Shown: piece by piece, positions 34,845 through 44,777 of the stretch
How positions within the stretch are numbered: position 1 is the stretch's first letter
Layout: each line of letters starts with the position of its first letter
DNA from: Palaemon carinicauda
Taxonomy: Eukaryota; Arthropoda; Malacostraca; Decapoda; Palaemonidae
DNA length: 64,000 nt
NCBI RefSeq assembly: GCF_036898095.1
Contig: NC_090729.1
Span: 81,261,071 to 81,325,070, forward strand
Direction of reading: 5' to 3'
The notes under the pieces: model-generated
Databases searched by the model: none
What the model was told of the DNA's origin: nothing
The model's input: the letters and a program-made list of their open reading frames with translations, nothing else
Made by a program: the position numbers and the translations under genes

Positions 34845-35583
34845 TGATGCCTCAGGATACGAAAGTAATCCGTTCAGGATATGGTTTCGTATCCTGATTT
34901 TTTCGTATCCTGAGTCGCGTTTTACATGTAAATAGCCTAATCCGTTCCAAGCCTTACGAGAAGACACCTTTTCTTCCATAAACACGCTAAACTGTAGTAA
35001 TAAACATGCAATGCAGCCATTTCTATCATTCAATAATTAACCCAACCGTTAAAAACAGCCTAATCCATTCCAGAAACCACTATGAGATTATTCGATAATG
35101 TAGTTATAGCCTAGTTATCCCCCCCAAGCCCTAAGAAAACGGTCCGTTTTCTTTACTACTGTATAAAAGTTACGGTACTGTATGTAAAGCATTTGGATCA
35201 GTGAAGGTGTATTGTTACCTGTACGTACACCTAAATTAAGGATTGATACTCTGAAAAAAAGGTTACAGTTAATTAGTGTAACAAAAAAGTTGAAACTTAC
35301 CTTTTGATTGAGACGATGTCCGATAGCGAAGTCACGGCAGAGGAGGATGGCATAAGGCAGAAAACGTAACAAGTGACAGACTACGTACAGTAATTTACAC
35401 ACTTAACACATTAACACTTAAACTTTACGAAATAAAAAAATGGCAGAAATAATTAACACTTAACATTACGTATGGAAAACTATAAAATGAAAGAAAAAAT
35501 TACTTTAACACTTAAGGGTAACATAAAACTTAAAATTGAATTTTTTTTTTTGCTTTTTTATAACTTTACGTTTTTCATATTTT

Positions 35584-37438
35584 CTAAATCTCTTCTACTT
35601 CTTCATCACTTTCTTTTTTCTGTTTCTTTTCTTCACTTTCACCTTCTAATTCTTCATCCCTTCCTCTTTTCTGTTTCTTTTCTTCACTTTCACCTTCGTC
35701 TTGGCCTACTAATACCGCTGGCCTCTTTAATAAGAAACTATCCATTGAAGCTTGTTTCTGCCTACTTTTCAACACATTTCTAAAATGCTTTAGGCAAACG
35801 TCATTGCAGTGTTGAAGCGCAAGGTTGGTATAAACTTTTTTTGGATGTTCTTTTTCGACGTAGTCTGCCATTTTATGGAAACATGCGAGAATTTCCTTGA
35901 TGTCTGCCGTTTTCAAAGGTGTAACATCCTCCTCATCACTGCTAGAGAACTACTCTTGAACATCACTCACTTGCATCGTCTCCAACTCCTTCAGGTCGTC
36001 CGTCGTCAACTCCTCGTGGTGCTCCTCGATAAGTTCATCTATATCCTCCGCGCTAACTTCCAGCCCCATGGACGTACCAAGATGTACGATGTCAGCCACC
36101 TAAGACTGCTGAATTGGTTCAGGATCGTCAACGATCTCGGCTTCGCCTCCAGGCTTCCCGAACCCCTCTAAGTCTCGTGCAGAGACAGCATCAGGCCACA
36201 GCTTCCTCCAAGATGAGTTCAGGGTACGCCTCGAAACTTCCTGCCAAGCGAGATCGGTGAGTTTGAGGCATATCACAATGTTAAAGTGATCTTTCCAAAA
36301 TTCACGCAGAGTGAGGTTTGTACTCTCTGTGACTTGGAAACATCTCTGGAAGAGATGCTTCGTGTACAATTTTTTACAATTTGAAATAACTTGCTGGTCC
36401 ATGGGCTGGAGGAGAGGGGTGGTGTTAGGCGGTAGATATAGGACCTTTATGAAGGAATACTCGGCCAGAAGATATTCCTCGAGGCCAGGAGGGTGAGCTG
36501 GAGCATTGTCCAACACCAGCAGACATTTCATAGGGAGGCGGTTTTCTTCCAAATATTTTCGGACAGTCGGACCGAAGCAGACATTCACCCAATCAATGAA
36601 AAGTTGCCTCGTTACCCAGGCTTTAGCATTCGCCCTCCACATCAGGGGAAGGTTCTCCTTGATGACTTTGTGGGCTTTGAAGGCTCGGGGATTTTCTGAA
36701 TGGTACACCAGCAGGGGCTTTATCTTGCAGTCCCCACTGGCGTTTGCACAAAAAGCAAGGGTAAGCCTGTCCTTCATAGGCTTATGTCCGGGTAGCCTCT
36801 TCTCCTCCGCCGTGATGAACGTCCGACGAGGCATTTTCTTCCAAAAAAAGTCCAGTTTCGTCGCAATTGAAAACTTGCTGCGAACTGTAGCCTTCCTGCA
36901 GAGTCAACTCGTCGAACATTTTAACAAAGGCTTCGGCGGCCTTCGTGTCCGAGCTGGCTGCCTCCCCATGCCGTACCACTGAATGAATGCCAGTCCTTTT
37001 ATTGAATTTCTCGAACCACCCACGAGAAGCCTTGAACTCTGGGGGTTCCTGCTGGGATGTTCCTTCTCCTGCCCCTTCTTCGGCCTGAGAACGCACGAGA
37101 TCACCGAAAATGGCGGAGGCCTTCTGGCAAATTGTAGTCTCAGTGATGGTGTCTCCTGAGATCTCTTTGTCCTTGATCCACACAAGAAGCAGCCTCTCCA
37201 TCTCGTCATGCACGTGGGTTCTCTTGTTGGAGAAAATAGTGACGCCCTTAGAAGGTGTCGCTGCTTTGATGGCCGCCTTCTGCTTCAGGATGGTGCCTAT
37301 CGTAGATGGATTCCGGCCATACTCCTTGGCGATCGCACTTAAACGCATGCCAGACTCGTACTTTTTTACGATTTCAAGTTTCGTCTCCATCGAGAGCATC
37401 GTCTTCTTCTTTCCTTCAGCAACATTCTTGGGACCCAT
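35584..37438 (-). pseudogene. Tigger-like transposase (CENP-B-type HTH, DDE), broken
   Basis: Role: binds the terminal repeats and catalyses cut-and-paste transposition. Seen: N-terminal HTH (LEIVKKYESGMRLSAIAKEY), a second CENP-B-type DNA-binding helix region (VWIKDKEISGDTIT), then the DDE triad: FNCDETGLF, LVLDNAPAHPPG and PMDQQVI. A C-terminal extension with Glu/Lys-rich end follows (ESEEKKQK). Breaks: a run of seven A on the plus strand at about 36842-36851 where six keep the frame, and in-frame TAG codons at 36100-36102 and 35950-35952. All three catalytic Asp are preserved. Its length, about 618 codons, is near the usual size for the family. Confidence 0.9.
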
Positions 37439-37452
37439 GGCTACAGTAATAT

Positions 37453-37700
37453 GTTATTTTCCTTAGTAAAATAAATTTTTGAATATACTTACCCGATGAT
37501 CATGTAGCTGCAACTCTGTTGCCCGACAGAAAAAACCTAAGGTCGGGATACGCCAGCGATCGCTATACAGGTGGGGGTGTACAACAACAGCGCCATCTGT
37601 CGAGTAGGTACTCAGGTACTTCTTGTCAACAAGAACCAATTTTCTCCTCGGTCCACTGGGTCTCTATGGGGAGGAAGGGAGGGTCCTTAAATTCATGATC
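37453..37700. repeat. B1 left inverted terminal repeat
   Basis: The stretch 37493-37660 (ACCCGATGATCATGTAGCTG onward, through GGTACTTCTTGTCAACAAGA-type sequence) is the reverse complement of 43757-43912, essentially without mismatch. The outer ~40 bp (GTTATTTTCCTTAGTAAAAT) are specific to this end. Confidence 0.93.
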
Positions 37701-37790
37701 ATCGGGTAAGTATATTCAAAAATTTATTTTACTAAGGAAAATAACATTTTTCAATATTAATCTTACCCGATGATCATGTAGCTGATTCAC
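37696..37790. repeat. B1 internal complementary region
   Basis: 37696-37745 is the reverse complement of the left tip (37453-37502), and 37746-37783 is the reverse complement of the right tip (about 43890-43928). The fused junction reads GGAAAATAACATTTTTC, placing a shared NGT/ACN trinucleotide between the two ends. Confidence 0.93.
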
Positions 37791-38186
37791 ACCCAGGGGG
37801 GTGGGTGGAGACCAGCATACATGTTAACATTAGAAGCTAAGTATCCCGTATTTCATTTTAGCAGTTATTCAAAATAACAAACATAAAATAAATAAGTACC
37901 TGGTAAGGAAGTCGACTTGAACCATTACTCTGCCTTTTTAAGTACGTCTTCCTTACTGAGCCTAGCGATCCTCTTAGGATGCTGAGCGACTCCTAGGTGC
38001 TGAAGTATGAAGGGCTGCAACCCATACTAAAGGACCTCATCACAACCTCTAATCTAGGCGCTTCTCAAGAAAGAATTTGACCACCCGCCAAATCAACCAG
38101 GATGCGGAAGGCTTCTTAGCCTTCCGTACAACCCAAAAACAACAATAAAAAGCATTTCAAGAGAAAGATTAAAAAAGGTTATGGGA

Positions 38187-39359
38187 TTATGGGAATGTAG
38201 TGGTTGAGCCCTCACCTACTACTGCACTCGCTGCTACGAATGGTCCCAGGGTGTAGCAGTTCTCGTAAAGAGACTGGACATCTTTAAGGTAAAATGATGC
38301 GAACACTGACTTGCTTCTCCAATAGGTTGCATCCATTACACTCTGCAGAGAACGGTTCTGTTTGAAGGCCACTGAAGTAGCGACAGCTCTAACTTCATGT
38401 GTCCTTACCTTCAGCAAAGCACGGTCTTCTTCCTTCAGATGAGAATGGGCCTCTCTAATCAAAAGCCTGATGTAATAAGAAACTGCGTTCTTAGACATCG
38501 GTAAAGCAGGTTTCTTAATAGAACACCATAAAGCTTCTGATTGTCCTCGTAATGGCTTTGTACGTCTTAAATAGTACTTAAGAGCTCTTACTGGGCATAG
38601 TACTCTCTCTTGTTCGTTACCAACCAAGTTGGACAGGCTTGGGATCTCGAACGACTTGGGCCAAGGACGAGAAGGAAGCTCGTTTTTAGCTAAAAAACCA
38701 AGCTGTAAGGAACATGTAGCCGTTTCAGATGTAAAACCTATGTTCCTGCTGAAGGCGTGAATCTCACTGACTCTTTTAGCTGTTGTTAAGCAAACGAGGA
38801 AAAGAGTCTTTAATGTGAGATCCTTAAAAGAGGCTGATTGAAGCGGTTCGAACCTTGCTGACATCAGGAACCTTAAAACCACGTCTAGGTTCCAACCTGG
38901 TGTGGCTAACCGACGCTCCTTTGAGGTCTCAAAAGACTTAAGGAGGTCCTGTAGATCTTTGTTGGTGGAAAGATCTAAGCCTCTGTGGCGGAAGACTGCT
39001 GCCAACATGCTTCTGTAACCTTTGATCGTAGGAGCTGATAGGGATCTTACATTCCTTAGATGTAAAAGGAAGTCAGCTATCTGCGTTACAGAGGTACTGG
39101 TTGAGGAAACTGAATTCGCCTTGCACCAGCTTCGGAAGACTTCCCATTTTGACTGGTAGACCTTGAGAGTGGATGTCCTCCTTGCTCTGGCAATCGCTCT
39201 GGCTGCCTCCTTCGAAAAGCCTCTAGCTCTAGAGAGTCTTTCGATAGTCTGAAGGCAGTCAGACGAAGAGCGTGGAGGCTTGGGTGTACCTTCTTTACGT
39301 GCGGCTGACGCAGAAGGTCCACTCTTAGAGGAAGAGTCCTGGGAACGTCCACTAGCCAT
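38187..39359 (-). CDS. B1 tyrosine recombinase
   Basis: Role: integrates the circular cDNA and probably resolves it, in the nucleus. Seen: the start at 39359 (MASGRSQDSS) gives 390 residues and overlaps the pol end by about 270 bp. The longer open frame upstream is a shadow of pol. The N-terminal core-binding part includes IERLSRARGFSKEAARAI and VYQSKWEVFRSW. The catalytic domain has Arg in TTAKRVSEI, the box HEVR at about residues 321-324, YWRSKS in the H/W position and the nucleophile Tyr at about 357 in FASFYLKDV. All expected catalytic residues are present with no frameshift. Confidence 0.93.
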   Translation of the reverse strand: MASGRSQDSSSKSGPSASAARKEGTPKPPRSSSDCLQTIERLSRARGFSKEAARAIARARRTSTLKVYQSKWEVFRSWCKANSVSSTSTSVTQIADFLLHLRNVRSLSAPTIKGYRSMLAAVFRHRGLDLSTNKDLQDLLKSFETSKERRLATPGWNLDVVLRFLMSARFEPLQSASFKDLTLKTLFLVCLTTAKRVSEIHAFSRNIGFTSETATCSLQLGFLAKNELPSRPWPKSFEIPSLSNLVGNEQERVLCPVRALKYYLRRTKPLRGQSEALWCSIKKPALPMSKNAVSYYIRLLIREAHSHLKEEDRALLKVRTHEVRAVATSVAFKQNRSLQSVMDATYWRSKSVFASFYLKDVQSLYENCYTLGPFVAASAVVGEGSTTTFP

Positions 39360-41335
39360 TGCAGCACCTCGGTGAACCATTCTCTCGCGGGCCAGAGGGG
39401 AGCAACCAACGTCAACCGTGTCCCTTCGTGAGAGGCGAACTTCTGCAGTACCTTGTTGACAATCTTGAACGGAGGGAACGCATACAGGTCTAGATGGGAC
39501 CAATCCAGAAGAAAGGCATCTACGTGAACTGCTGCAGGGTCCGGAATCGGTGAGCAATAATTTGGGAGCCTCTTGGTCATCGAGGTAGCGAACAGATCTA
39601 TGGTGGGCTGACCCCACAGGGCCCATAGTCTGCTGCAAACATTCTTGTGAAGGGTCCACTCTGTGGGGATGACCTGACCCTTCCGGCTGAGGCGGTCTGC
39701 CATGACATTCATGTCGCCTTGAATGAACCTTGTTACCAGCGATATCTTTCGATCTCTTGACCAGGTGAGGAGGTCCCTTGCGATCTCGAACAACTTCCTC
39801 GAATGAGTCCCTCCTTGCTTGGAGATGTACGCCAAGGCTGTAGTGTTGTCGGAGTTCACCTCCACCACCTTGCCTAGAAGGAGGGACTTGAAGTTTCTCA
39901 AGGCCAGATGAACTGCCAATAGCTCCTTGCAGTTGATGTGAAGTGTTCTTTGCTCCGGATTCCACGTGCCCGAGCATTCCCGTCCGTCCAGTGTCGCACC
40001 CCAGCCCGTGTCCGATGCGTCCGAGAAGAGGAGGTGGTCGGGGGTCTGAACAGCCAATGGTAGACCTTCCTTGAGAAGAATGCTGTTCTTCCACCACGTC
40101 AGCGCAGACTTCATCTCTTCGGATATAGGAACTGAGACCGCTTCTAGCGTCATGTCCTTTCTCCAGTGAGCAGCTAGATGATACTGAAGGGGGCGGAGGT
40201 GGAGTCTCCCTAACGCGATGAACTGGGCCAGCGATGAAAGCGTCCCTGTTAGACTCATCCACTGCCTGACTGAACATCGGTTCCTTCTCAGCATGCTCTG
40301 GATGCATTCTTGGGCTTGACTGATTCTGGGGGCCGACGGAAAAGCCCGAAAAGCTCGACTCTGAATCTCCATACCTAGATAGACAATGGTTTGGGATGGG
40401 ACGAGTTGGGACTTCTCTATATTGACCAGGAGACCCAATTCCTTGGTCAGATCCATAGTCCATCTGAGATTCTCCAGACAGCGACGACTTGACGGAGCTC
40501 TTAAAAGCCAGTCGTCCAAATAGAGGGAGGCTCTGATGTCTGCCAAATGAAGGAATTTGGCAATATTCCTCATCAGTTTGGTAAACACAAGAGGTGCCGT
40601 GCTTAGGCCAAAGCACAGGGCTTGGAACTGGTAAACGACCTTTCCAAAGACGAACCTTAGGAAAGGTTGGGAGTCTGGATGGACGGGGACATGAAAGTAC
40701 GCGTCTTTTAGGTCCAACGAGACCATCCAGTCTTCCTTCCTGACCGATGCTAGCACCGACTTCGTCGTCTCCATGGTGAACGTCTGCTTGGTGACAAAAG
40801 CATTGAGAGCACTGACGTCCAGCACCGGTCTCCACCCTCCTGTCTTCTTCGCTACCAGGAAGAGACGGTTGTAGAAGCCCGGGGATTGATGGTCCCGGAC
40901 TATGACTACCGCTCCCTTTTGTAGCAAGAGAGACACCTCTTGCTGTAAAGCTAGCCTCTTGTCCTCCTCCTTGTAGTTGGGAGAGAGGTTGATGGGAGTA
41001 GTTGCTAGAGGGGGATTGCGCAAGAACGGAATCCTGTAACCCTCTCTTAGCAACTTCACAGACTGAGCGTCTGCACCTCTGCTCTCCCAAGCCTGCCAGT
41101 AGTTCTTGAGCCTGGCTCCCACTGCTGTCTGGAGAGGTAGGCAGTCAGATTCTGCCTTTTGAGGACTTGGAACCCTTCTTCTTTTTGCCACGTTGACTGT
41201 CGGCACGGGTACCTCCTCTGCTGGAGGTTCTGCCACGAAAGGGTGGGATGAACCTAGACGCTGGTGTGTCCATCCTAGGTCTAGGCACGGAAGGTAAAGC
41301 TGTGACTTTACGTGCGGAAGACGCCACCAGGTCAT
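39086..41335 (-). CDS. B1 pol: RT, RNase H and methyltransferase-like region
   Basis: Role: reverse transcription of element RNA. Seen, 749 residues: RT about 85-330, with TGGWRPVLDVSALN (165-178), VSLDLKDAYF (205-213), CFGLSTAP and YLDDWLL (272-278); RNase H about 435-560, with LFSDASDTGWG, KELLAV (around 471), VNSDNTTALAY and NVMADRLSR; then TIDLFAT, NYCSPIPDP, YAFPPFKI and LVAPLWPAREW, the segment considered Dam-methyltransferase-like in DIRS. The protein ends IQFPQPVPL. It overlaps gag by about 190 bp in another frame, so expression probably needs a frameshift or internal initiation; none is identifiable by eye. Confidence 0.93.
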   Translation of the reverse strand: MTWWRLPHVKSQLYLPCLDLGWTHQRLGSSHPFVAEPPAEEVPVPTVNVAKRRRVPSPQKAESDCLPLQTAVGARLKNYWQAWESRGADAQSVKLLREGYRIPFLRNPPLATTPINLSPNYKEEDKRLALQQEVSLLLQKGAVVIVRDHQSPGFYNRLFLVAKKTGGWRPVLDVSALNAFVTKQTFTMETTKSVLASVRKEDWMVSLDLKDAYFHVPVHPDSQPFLRFVFGKVVYQFQALCFGLSTAPLVFTKLMRNIAKFLHLADIRASLYLDDWLLRAPSSRRCLENLRWTMDLTKELGLLVNIEKSQLVPSQTIVYLGMEIQSRAFRAFPSAPRISQAQECIQSMLRRNRCSVRQWMSLTGTLSSLAQFIALGRLHLRPLQYHLAAHWRKDMTLEAVSVPISEEMKSALTWWKNSILLKEGLPLAVQTPDHLLFSDASDTGWGATLDGRECSGTWNPEQRTLHINCKELLAVHLALRNFKSLLLGKVVEVNSDNTTALAYISKQGGTHSRKLFEIARDLLTWSRDRKISLVTRFIQGDMNVMADRLSRKGQVIPTEWTLHKNVCSRLWALWGQPTIDLFATSMTKRLPNYCSPIPDPAAVHVDAFLLDWSHLDLYAFPPFKIVNKVLQKFASHEGTRLTLVAPLWPAREWFTEVLQWLVDVPRTLPLRVDLLRQPHVKKVHPSLHALRLTAFRLSKDSLELEAFRRRQPERLPEQGGHPLSRSTSQNGKSSEAGARRIQFPQPVPL

Positions 41336-43538
41336 GGGTATCCTTCTGGATCAACGAGGCAGCAATCCCCTTGATCAGCTCTTCCGGAAAGAGACACTTG
41401 GAAAGCGGTGCAAACATCAACTCCGACTTCTGGCATGGTGTGATCCCCGCAGACAAGAAGGAGCAAAGGTGATCTCTCTTCTTAAGCACTCCGGACACGT
41501 ACGAAGCCGCAAGCTCACCAGACCCATCCCGAATGGCTTTGTCCATGCTAGACATGATAAGCATGGCAGAGTCCTTATCCGAAGGGGAGGTCTTTCTGCT
41601 TAACGCTCCCAAACACCAGTCCAGGAAGTTGAAGATCTCAAAAGCACGAAAAACTCCCTTCAACAGATGGTCCATGTCAGAAAAGGACCAGCAAATCTTG
41701 GAGCGTCTCATAGCCAGCCTGCGGGGAGAGTCAACCAGACTTGAGAAGTCGCCCTGGGCAGAGGCAGGAACTCCCAAGCCGGGTTCCTCTCCCGTGGCAT
41801 ACCAGACGCTAGATTTGGAAGCAAGCTTGGTAGGTGGAAAGATGAAGGCTGTCTTCCCCAGTTGCTTCTTGGACTGCAACCACTCTCCCAGTACCCTCAA
41901 AGCTCTCTTGGATGAGCGCGCGAGTACGAGTTTCGTAAAGGCAGGAGCTGCTGACTGCATGCCTAAAGCGAACTCAGAGGGAGGTGAGCGCGGGGTTGCA
42001 GACACAAACTGTTGCGGATACAACTCCCTAAACAGGGCAAGGACTTTCCTAAAGTCTAAGGAGGGAGGCGTAGACTTGGGTTCTTCTATGTCGGAGTGCG
42101 GATCGTCCAAATGCGCAGCTTCGTCATCATCAGATACTCCTTCATCCGAATGCTGAGGAGGAAGTGGCAAAGGTGGAGCAGAAAGCTGAACGGCTGAATC
42201 CGGCAGCACGGGTGCATGCGTAGCTGCACTGGATCCAACATCATGCCGCTGCTGGTCAGTCTGAGAGCTGGCAACAACAAAAGCGGAGTGCTGGTGTGTG
42301 GGAGGGACTGCCGTGGGTTGCGGAGACTGCCGCATTGCGTCAAAACACGGCAGCTTGACAGCCCACTGCTGATGCGGTAGCTCACGCATGTCAACGGAGG
42401 GTGCCGCATGTCGGCTAACGTCAACATGCGTCTGGCAGGGTCGACTGCGCATCGGTGGTGAAGCTCTCACAGGTGGAGTGTGGGAGCAGGCAGCCGCAGT
42501 ATCTGCTGAGCGCACAACCGTGGCAGGTTGTAGGTTAACAGGTGCAGTGTCAACCTTCTCAGCACGATACTCCTGCATGAAGGAAGCAAGCTGAGACTGC
42601 ATAGTCTGCAGCATAGACCACTTAGGGTCTACCGTGGTTGGTGCGGCAACAGACGGAGTGATTGCCTGCTGCGGAACCACTCTACCTCTCTTGGGAGGTG
42701 TGCAGTCTTCGGAAGACTGCGGCGAGTCCGAACTGACCCAGTGGCTACACCTGGGCCGTTGGACTCGCTCGGAAGGGACCTTGCGCTTGAGAGGTCGTGA
42801 GACCTTGGTCCAACGTTTCTTCCTAGAAACTTCTTCCACAGACGAGGAATGAATGGGCTCACTCGTCTGTTTGTGGATGGGACGATCTCTGCAAGATACG
42901 TCCGCAACCACTGAGGGTACATCCGTACGCTGATCAAGGCCTGTCGAACCCTTTGGTCCTTCGACATTGCTTCTCCCCTGGGCTTGGGAGCTTGCAAGAG
43001 GTCCCGGACTGGGAGGACGACTGGCACGAACAGATGCACCCTCATGCGTAACACTGACACTGACACTTTTCACCGCACTTGCACTCACTACACTTCCCAC
43101 TGCACTTTTCTCTTTCAACTCTTTGACATCGGCCAAAAGTTGATTCCGGTCATTAGCTAATGACTCCACTCTGTCACCAAGAGCCTGAATGGCACGCATC
43201 ATGTCCGCCATTGAGGGTTGAGCACTAGTAGCAGGGTCGGGAGTCACCACTACAGGGGAAGGAATAGGTTGAGGGGCATGGGGAGAGGAAAAATCAAAAG
43301 AGCGAGACGAACTCCTCCTGATCCTATCCTTCTCTAGCCTACGTGCATTCTTAAGGAATTCATTAAAATCGAATTCCGAAAGCCCTGCGCATTCCTCACA
43401 TCGATCTTCCAATTGACAGGATTTACCCCTACAATTGGAACAAACGGTGTGAGGATCTATAGAGGCCTTCGGAAGACGCCTAGAACAGTCCCTAGCGCTA
43501 CACTGCCTGTACTTAGGGACTCGAGAATGGTCAGACAT
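41145..43538 (-). CDS. B1 gag-like protein
   Basis: Role: inferred particle or RNA-binding protein. Seen: the frame is open from 43610, but the Met at 43538 (MSDHSRVPKY) is preferred because the next residues match the gag start of family A. The Cys/His module has C-x4-C, then DPHTVCSNCRGKSC and DRCEEC. Then come a coiled-coil-like segment (MMRAIQALGDRVESLAN), a long Ser/Pro-rich middle (SRPPSPGPLASSQ), an acidic patch (SDDDEAAHLDD) and the conserved C-terminal domain FPPTKLASKSSVWYAT, PASAQGDF, HLLKGVFRAF, ending in a basic RG/KKKK tail. The protein has 797 residues. No family A-type minisatellite is present. Confidence 0.88.
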   Translation of the reverse strand: MSDHSRVPKYRQCSARDCSRRLPKASIDPHTVCSNCRGKSCQLEDRCEECAGLSEFDFNEFLKNARRLEKDRIRRSSSRSFDFSSPHAPQPIPSPVVVTPDPATSAQPSMADMMRAIQALGDRVESLANDRNQLLADVKELKEKSAVGSVVSASAVKSVSVSVTHEGASVRASRPPSPGPLASSQAQGRSNVEGPKGSTGLDQRTDVPSVVADVSCRDRPIHKQTSEPIHSSSVEEVSRKKRWTKVSRPLKRKVPSERVQRPRCSHWVSSDSPQSSEDCTPPKRGRVVPQQAITPSVAAPTTVDPKWSMLQTMQSQLASFMQEYRAEKVDTAPVNLQPATVVRSADTAAACSHTPPVRASPPMRSRPCQTHVDVSRHAAPSVDMRELPHQQWAVKLPCFDAMRQSPQPTAVPPTHQHSAFVVASSQTDQQRHDVGSSAATHAPVLPDSAVQLSAPPLPLPPQHSDEGVSDDDEAAHLDDPHSDIEEPKSTPPSLDFRKVLALFRELYPQQFVSATPRSPPSEFALGMQSAAPAFTKLVLARSSKRALRVLGEWLQSKKQLGKTAFIFPPTKLASKSSVWYATGEEPGLGVPASAQGDFSSLVDSPRRLAMRRSKICWSFSDMDHLLKGVFRAFEIFNFLDWCLGALSRKTSPSDKDSAMLIMSSMDKAIRDGSGELAASYVSGVLKKRDHLCSFLSAGITPCQKSELMFAPLSKCLFPEELIKGIAASLIQKDTHDLVASSARKVTALPSVPRPRMDTPASRFIPPFRGRTSSRGGTRADSQRGKKKKGSKSSKGRI

Positions 43539-43754
43539 CTCGAATTCTTGAATTAGCCAAGGGGGGAATCCAAAATCTATCAAAGTCGTCAACAACCAAT
43601 CCAAAACCAATCAAAAAAGCTTGATAAGTCAATGATAATAACTCCCGAACAGCGAAAGCTAATATCTAGAGCGAATACATCACCAAAAAGCGCGAAAACA
43701 ACTCCAGAAACAACAGCGCATCCAAGCAGGTCTCGCCGGTGGCACGACAGAGGA

Positions 43755-43928
43755 AAAATTGGTTCTTGTTGACAAGAAGTACCTGAGTACCTACTCGACA
43801 GATGGCGCTGTTGTTGTACACCCCCACCTGTATAGCGATCGCTGGCGTATCCCGACCTTAGGTTTTTTCTGTCGGGCAACAGAGTTGCAGCTACATGATC
43901 ATCGGGTAAGATTAATATTGAAAAACGT
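43755..43928. repeat. B1 right inverted terminal repeat (5' end)
   Basis: Reverse complement of 37493-37660; the tip AATATTGAAAAACGT is copied in the internal complementary region. Tigger sequence resumes at AATATAATACAC. Confidence 0.93.
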
Positions 43929-44413
43929 AATATAATACACTACGTACATTATATACATTACTATGTATAGTAAACACTAATACAGTACAGTGCACAGTAA
44001 CGAATGTTTAATAACGATAACACGTGGCGTACGAATGTACTGTATATTAACACTACGTCAAACAAGCGAAAGCATACAATGTCTGTTAACGATACCGCGG
44101 TCGGAACGAAAAGAGAGAGAGAGAGATGAACGCCCGTGCGTGAGCAAGCTGGGATAGTTGCCGACCAATAGGAAAGCAGGATCTTATGGCGTCAGCTAGC
44201 GTCTGAGTAGGGAGATAACCAATGGGTGAGCGGGAGGCTGTAAGTGAGTCTACCCAAGTTCAAAGTCTGGCGGCGCGCGCTTTAAAAATTACTCTCAGCG
44301 AAGAGTTGGAATCTCGTAAGGTTTTCGTATCCTGAAATTTTATTCGTATACTGGGGCATAAAAATCTTCTAATCACTTTTCGTAAGCAGAAACTTTCGTA
44401 TCCAGAGGTATCA

Positions 44414-44416
<3 letters not shown>

Positions 44417-44500
<84 letters not shown>
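44417..44500. repeat. (TA)n microsatellite, right of Tigger
   Basis: Long uninterrupted TA tract directly after the Tigger right terminus. With the left tract it marks the original (TA)n target. Confidence 0.95.
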
Positions 44501-44504
<4 letters not shown>

Positions 44505-44574
44505 CAGTATAAGAAAAAAGTAAGTTAAAAGACAAAAATTAATGGCAGTCCCAAATAAGCGAGTAGGAAGAGCG

Positions 44575-44777
44575 GTAACAACCGGTCTCCATCCGAGCCA
44601 ACGATAAAGTGAGCTAAATCACCAGTATATGAATGGGAGCAATAGCAAGTTACCCCCGTTAATAGCGGTATGGATAGTTAACCCTCACTAAATTTTAATG
44701 GATCGTCATTTCAGCTTCGCTGAGAGTAATACCCCTACATAAATTGCGTAGGTTAGTATTCCAGTTACAGAACAAAC
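44575..44777. repeat. A4 right terminal repeat
   Basis: A diverged family A terminal repeat: GATCGTCATTTCAGCTTCGC, GAGAGTAATACCCCTAC and the tip GTTACAGAACAAA in the correct order after shortened AGCAAGTTACC and TAACCCTCACTAAA segments. Confidence 0.82.

Larger units (their letters stand above)
37453..43928 (-). mobile_element. DIRS-type retrotransposon B1 (family B), apparently intact
   Basis: 6.5 kb with terminal inverted repeats (about 37453-37700 and 43755-43928), an internal complementary region (37696-37790) and three overlapping uninterrupted frames on the minus strand: gag 43538-41145, pol 41335-39086, YR 39359-38187. The flanks are Tigger sequence on both sides and can be rejoined at a shared GT with no duplication. 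Near-perfect terminal repeats and open frames argue for recent insertion. It is the best candidate for a functional autonomous element in the window. Confidence 0.95.
34842..44416 (-). mobile_element. Tigger/pogo-type DNA transposon, hosting DIRS element B1
   Basis: Ends: CAGTGATGCCTCAGGATACG at the left and the inverse of CAGTGATACCTCTGGATACG at the right, flanked by TA. Coding: a minus-strand pogo/Tigger-like transposase at 37438-35584. The element's own length without B1 is about 3.1 kb. DIRS element B1 (37453-43928) sits 14 bp upstream of the transposase start. A deleted copy at 17599-18142 has the same termini. It is dead, from one frameshift and two stops, besides the insertion. Confidence 0.92.
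31029..44777 (-). mobile_element. DIRS family A remnant A4, split by a Tigger element
   Basis: The left part (31029-34841) starts with an RT fragment like A2 (CTTGTATGTCTAGACTAAAT; GCATCCTTTAGGTCCAGCGT), passes a GATCAGC-rich region (31640-32100), a GC-rich gag-type array (32440-33360) and the A/T-rich leader (34140-34780). The right part (44417-44777) is the terminal repeat. The interruption 34842-44416 is a Tigger transposon inserted at a TA step in a (TA)n run. Layout and sequence make A4 a sister of A2. Confidence 0.8.

Noticed and set aside
39360..41090. Upstream two-thirds of the 967-codon frame overlapping B1 pol
   Set aside because: It has no motif and overlaps conserved RT and RNase H in another frame; the recombinase homology begins at about 39359.
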